Shown here piece by piece: positions 61,498 to 64,000 of a stretch of 64,000 bases of DNA. The notes beneath the pieces are model-generated. The model made no database searches. It worked only from the letters and a program-made list of their open reading frames with translations, and was not told the origin of the DNA. Source of the DNA: Ardenticatenaceae bacterium (GTDB lineage: Bacteria > Chloroflexota > Anaerolineae > Promineifilales > Promineifilaceae); contig JACKBQ010000001.1 in the NCBI GenBank assembly GCA_020634455.1, forward strand, positions 682,001 through 746,000, in the 5' to 3' direction. Within the stretch, counting starts at the first letter, position 1, and each line of letters starts with the position of its first letter. The position numbers and the translations under genes are program-made.

Positions 61498-61719
61498 ATG
61501 GAACCGAATTCACATCAGGATCGCAAAACTATTTTGAAAAACCATTTTACTGAACCAAAAAGAGCAGAAATTGATCAGCAGTTCGACGCTATGGCCGAAG
61601 ATAAAGCGTATCAAACTCTGCAAACCGAAATGGCAGAATCTTTTGAAAAAAGCGATTGGGAAGCATTACTTTTTGGGGAGATAGACCAGTCTTCTCCTGC
61701 AAATAATGACTGCAAATGA
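61498..61719 (+). CDS. Small protein of unknown function (73 aa)
   Basis: A soluble, acidic, helical 73-residue protein after a good AAGGGAG site. It has several Lys/Glu blocks and no recognised motif. It overlaps the next small membrane protein by 4 bases (ATGA), so the two are co-translated. It resembles in layout a small partner protein, but no toxin or antitoxin pattern is seen. Confidence 0.6.
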   Translation: MEPNSHQDRKTILKNHFTEPKRAEIDQQFDAMAEDKAYQTLQTEMAESFEKSDWEALLFGEIDQSSPANNDCK

Positions 61720-61931
61720 CAATATATTTGCCCGGACTGCTAGGCTTTTCACTGTTAACTTTCCTATTGATCTTTCGTGGAAAAGCGATGATGAATCGTG
61801 CGGCTCAAAACAGCTCTGAAAACCTTGGTGCCTATCAAAAACTTGTGGGCCAAGGAATGATTGCAATTGGCATACTCATGGCAATGATGACGCTCATGCT
61901 CCTGATAACGATGCTATTTGAGATTTTTTAG
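61716..61931 (+). CDS. Small two-helix membrane protein (71 aa)
   Basis: A 71-residue protein with helices at about 5-20 and 47-69 (GMIAIGILMAMMTLMLLITML) and a short charged link with KAMMNRAAQ. It overlaps the previous small gene by 4 bases. Function unknown; a membrane anchor or regulator for the 73-residue protein is possible. Confidence 0.6.
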   Translation: MTIYLPGLLGFSLLTFLLIFRGKAMMNRAAQNSSENLGAYQKLVGQGMIAIGILMAMMTLMLLITMLFEIF

Positions 61932-61980
61932 CCAAGATCATTTCCCGGCATGATTCACTTTGAACGAAACCATCTTTACA

Positions 61981-62070
61981 TTTGTCATTCCGAACGGAGT
62001 CTTCGGAGTGAGGAATCTTGCGTGTTTACCTAGCGCAAAAGATTCCTCGGAGGACCTCGGAAAGACAAGC
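61981..62070. repeat. Intergenic palindromic repeat element (second copy type)
   Basis: TTTGTCATTCCGAACGGAGT and the mirror end CCTCGGAAAGACAAGC fold with inner AGGAATCTTGCG against CGCAAAAGATTCCT. It has the same plan as the element at 37413-37493 (TGTCATTC..GA..GGAG...AAGAATC). It lies just before the IS630 element. Confidence 0.65.
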
Positions 62071-62214
62071 AAACATTAAATTTGTAAAGATGCGGCCATG
62101 TTTTGGAAATTCGATAGGTTGGCCAGCGCCTTGCCCGTATCTTCGCCGGGGGATAATTGAACTTTACAAAATAAATAGGTAATAGAGATAATATCATCAT
62201 GGGAGGTGTTATTT

Positions 62215-62544
62215 ATGCCCAAGAGACGATATTTGGAACTAACGGCTGTTCAAAAAAGCGAGCTAGTATTTGTGCGCGACCACCATGAGAAAAGCCACAT
62301 GCGAGAAAAGGCCGCCATTTTGCTCAAAATCGCCAGCGGCATGAGTCCCAATGCCGCCGCTAAAGACGGAGGGCACAAGCCGCACCATCCGGATACTATC
62401 TACAAATGGCTAGATTGGTATGAACAGGATGGTCTTGACCGACTTGAAGTACAGAAAGGACGTGGCCGCAAAGCGGCTTTTTCCCCCTCGGTACGCGAAG
62501 CCGTCAGAAGCAAAGCAGGCACTGCTCCAGGTGATTCGACGTGA
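62215..62544 (+). CDS. IS630 transposase, N-terminal frame
   Basis: A 109-residue helix-turn-helix part: ELVFVRDHHEKSHMREKAAILLKIASGMS and HPDTIYKWLDWYEQDGLDRL, then a GRGRKAAFSPSVREAV linker. ATG 62215 follows GGGAGG by about 8 bases. It lacks the DDE domain, which is in the next frame. A +1 (or -2) shift in the region 62485-62520 would join them. Confidence 0.8.
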   Translation: MPKRRYLELTAVQKSELVFVRDHHEKSHMREKAAILLKIASGMSPNAAAKDGGHKPHHPDTIYKWLDWYEQDGLDRLEVQKGRGRKAAFSPSVREAVRSKAGTAPGDST

Positions 62545-63373
62545 CCCCCGGCAGCTAGGCTTCCATTCTGCCCGATGGCGATTAGAAATGATAGTCCAAG
62601 CATGTACTTGGTTACAGGTCAGTACAGCTGGGAGTCTAAGCCGATTGCTAAAACGGCTGGGCATCAGCTATAAACGTGGCCGCGATTATGTGCATAGTCC
62701 CGACCGACATTATCAAGAAAAGCTGAGTTTGATTGAGTTGGCTCGATTACGTGCTTATTACGAACCAGACCGATATGTGCTGCTCTATCTCGACCAGCTT
62801 ACTTACTATCGGCAACCAACGATTGCCCAATCATTTGAAAGCAAGGGTCTGCGACAGCCATTGGCTCAACGGTCACATCGGGCCAATAGTAGCTTCCGCA
62901 TCATTGGTGCCATCAATTGCATGACGGGGCAACTTTCTTACTTGCAGCGCAAACGCATCACACGCACCGTCATTGCTAACTTCTGGACTCAATTGTACCA
63001 ATGCTATCCAGGTGCGGAGACAATTTACGTCGTTCTGGACAATTGGCCCGTTCACTTTCACCCGGATGTATTGGCCGTTTTACAGCCACAGCAGTTTCCT
63101 TTTCCACCCAAATTGCCAGGGAACTGGCCGACTGAGCCTGCGCCGAAAGCCAAGCAGGACAACATGCCCGTTCAACTACTACCTTTGCCCACTTACGCTT
63201 CTTGGCTCAATCCGATTGAAAAGCTGTGGCGTTGGCTAAAGCAGGAGGTATTGCACCTGCACCGATTCAGCGATGATTGGCCAGAATTGCGTGAAGTTGT
63301 GGCTAGTTTTCTTGACCAATTTGCCACCGGCTCTGACGCGTTGCTTCGCTATGTTGGTTTATTACCTATTTAA
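62420..63373 (+). CDS. IS630 transposase, C-terminal DDE frame
   Basis: The DDE part in the shifted frame; meaningful similarity starts near 62500 (EAKQALLQVIRRDPRQLGF), after which LLYLDQLTYY (Asp), YVVLDNWPVHF (Asp) and YASWLNPIEKLWRWLKQ (Glu) form the catalytic set. It has no start site of its own that is convincing, so it is probably read by frameshift or is a broken gene. The stop overlaps the right inverted repeat. Confidence 0.75.
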   Translation: MNRMVLTDLKYRKDVAAKRLFPPRYAKPSEAKQALLQVIRRDPRQLGFHSARWRLEMIVQACTWLQVSTAGSLSRLLKRLGISYKRGRDYVHSPDRHYQEKLSLIELARLRAYYEPDRYVLLYLDQLTYYRQPTIAQSFESKGLRQPLAQRSHRANSSFRIIGAINCMTGQLSYLQRKRITRTVIANFWTQLYQCYPGAETIYVVLDNWPVHFHPDVLAVLQPQQFPFPPKLPGNWPTEPAPKAKQDNMPVQLLPLPTYASWLNPIEKLWRWLKQEVLHLHRFSDDWPELREVVASFLDQFATGSDALLRYVGLLPI

Positions 63374-63396
63374 ATTGTTAATGTTCATCATCCCCA

Positions 63397-63459
63397 GGCT
63401 AGTTGCGGAAGCCCAAAAGGCTTTCATAACTAGCCCGCCCGTTTACGGGTGGGCGGGCT
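63397..63459. repeat. Two adjacent hairpins before the HAD gene end
   Basis: GGCTAGTT..GAAGCC pairs with GGCTTTCATAACTAGCC in the first stem (63397-63435), with three mismatches. AGCCCGCCC pairs with GGGCGGGCT in the second (63432-63459). The first stem is like the sequence after 14671. The second may terminate the convergent HAD gene. Confidence 0.5.
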
Positions 63460-63471
63460 GTATGGCGCATG

Positions 63472-63999
63472 TCAACTGGTCAAAATGCGCCAGCCGCGCT
63501 GCACGGCCGTTTCCCTTAAAATGGCATCAGGGTGTACCGCAACGGCCGTTTCCGCCAGTTCCAGCATCGGAATATCCCGCATCGTGTCGCCGTACGCCGC
63601 CACCAGTTTGCCCGGTAGCTGTTGTAGCTTGTCTACCTTTGGTTGCCCCACGTTGAGCTGCCCGATGATCTCGCCAGTGAGACGGCCGTTCACCACCTCA
63701 ATTTGGGTACCGATAGATTCCACCTGCAACTTCTCGGCAAACTGCTGCAAAATTGGCTCAAACATGCCCGAAACGATGACGACACGAACCCCTTTCTCCT
63801 GATACGCCAGCAGTTCATCCACCACGGGCAACCGCCGGTGTGCCCAAAAAGAGCGATCCGCAACCCAATTGGCGACCTCGTCAAACCGCTCCGGCGTGTA
63901 CCCGGCAAACAGCCGCATGATGCCCAAAATCCAGCGCTCCTTGAAAGCGCGCTCGTTTCTAATAATGCCTACGCGAAAGGCCAGCAGCCGGAAGAAGTT
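63472..63999 (-). CDS. HAD family phosphatase (HAD-IB type), 5' end outside window
   Basis: The frame is open to the window edge, so the start and the first Asp motif lie outside. Visible parts are KGVRVVIVSGMFEPILQQF (motif 2 with Ser) and KLVAAYGDTMRDIPML (motif 4, GDxxxD). The layout is that of phosphoserine phosphatase-like HAD-IB enzymes (such as SerB or CicA). Its substrate is unknown. Hairpins lie after its stop. Confidence 0.85.
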   Translation of the reverse strand, partial: NFFRLLAFRVGIIRNERAFKERWILGIMRLFAGYTPERFDEVANWVADRSFWAHRRLPVVDELLAYQEKGVRVVIVSGMFEPILQQFAEKLQVESIGTQIEVVNGRLTGEIIGQLNVGQPKVDKLQQLPGKLVAAYGDTMRDIPMLELAETAVAVHPDAILRETAVQRGWRILTS

Positions 64000-64000
64000 T

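Larger units (their letters stand above)
62140..63400 (+). mobile_element. IS630 family insertion sequence
   Basis: About 1.25 kb with imperfect inverted ends. The left end (about 62148-62184) reads GGGGATAATTGAAC then TAAATAGGTAATA; the right end (about 63360-63396), complemented, reads GGGGATGATGAAC then TAAATAGGTAATA. TA dinucleotides at 62138 and 63400 fit the IS630 target site. It holds two overlapping frames for the transposase. It lacks ACGGCCGT sites. Confidence 0.75.

Noticed and set aside
1..64000. CRISPR arrays, rRNA or tRNA genes
   Set aside because: No regularly spaced repeats and no tRNA or rRNA landmark sequences were noticed; a covariance search was not possible.

Overview
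This 64 kb window is a bacterial chromosome segment of intermediate G+C (about 50-55 % by eye). The gene families (nucleoside 2-deoxyribosyltransferase, BtpA, acetamidase, many PfkB kinases, DUF1003, macrolide-type exporters without an obvious outer-membrane partner) and frequent RBS-led polycistrons fit Chloroflexota, probably the Anaerolineae/Caldilineae/Ardenticatenia side. That placement is an inference; no rRNA or tRNA gene was seen. A palindromic octamer, ACGGCCGT (often AACGGCCGTT), occurs about 70 times by hand count, inside and between genes and in several reading frames, against roughly one expected. It acts as a genome signature like cyanobacterial HIP1.

Layout. 1-4.1 kb: two overlapping histidine kinases (the first cut by the window edge), an unknown protein and a DUF1003 membrane protein. 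4.2-7.1 kb: nucleoside 2-deoxyribosyltransferase, TenA and two tandem uridine phosphorylases. 7.25-14.6 kb: a plus-strand operon with a ThuA-like protein, alpha/beta hydrolase, acetamidase, Gfo/Idh/MocA dehydrogenase, SnoaL-like protein, adenine deaminase, a TrpF-like protein lacking the family cysteine, and a PfkB kinase. 14.7-16.5 kb: PfkB and BtpA on the minus strand. 16.6-22.0 kb: a second operon with cupin, AA_synth (DUF1185), cysteine hydrolase, enamidase-like amidohydrolase, MOSC, SDR and MFS. 22.1-31 kb: polysaccharide deacetylase, M20 peptidase, LOG-like protein, a YegV/YegU-like kinase and ADP-ribosylglycohydrolase pair, a 5-formyl-THF cyclo-ligase-like protein, a PfkB kinase fused to a cysteine-cluster domain, and an MFS carrier. 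31.2-39.2 kb: two sister PfkB kinases, EamA exporter, Cys/Met PLP enzyme, TRZ/ATZ deaminase, flavoprotein, SIS protein and nucleoside deaminase. 39.4-45.1 kb: MacAB-like export genes, one ATPase with an AbrB-like tail. 45.1-53.6 kb: a minus-strand uptake and breakdown cluster of CUT1 ABC importer, two nucleoside hydrolases, SIS isomerase and two PfkB kinases. 53.8-61.2 kb: YjbQ, an ABC-2 exporter, a YesL-like protein with a third nucleoside hydrolase, and an SLC13 permease. 61.5-64 kb: two small proteins, intergenic palindromes, a frameshifted IS630 element and a partial HAD phosphatase.

Taken together, 4-59 kb looks like a large scavenging region for nucleosides and related N-glycosides. Importers bring substrates in. 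Hydrolases and phosphorylases (three IUNH, two Udp, one ADP-ribosylglycohydrolase, one deoxyribosyltransferase) cut the glycosidic bond. Deaminases and amidohydrolases process the bases. Eight PfkB kinases and two SIS proteins process the sugars. Four of the eight kinases carry GAGN where PfkB enzymes normally carry GAGD, and one kinase is fused to a possible Fe-S glycosylase-like domain; these are the best candidates for undescribed biochemistry here.
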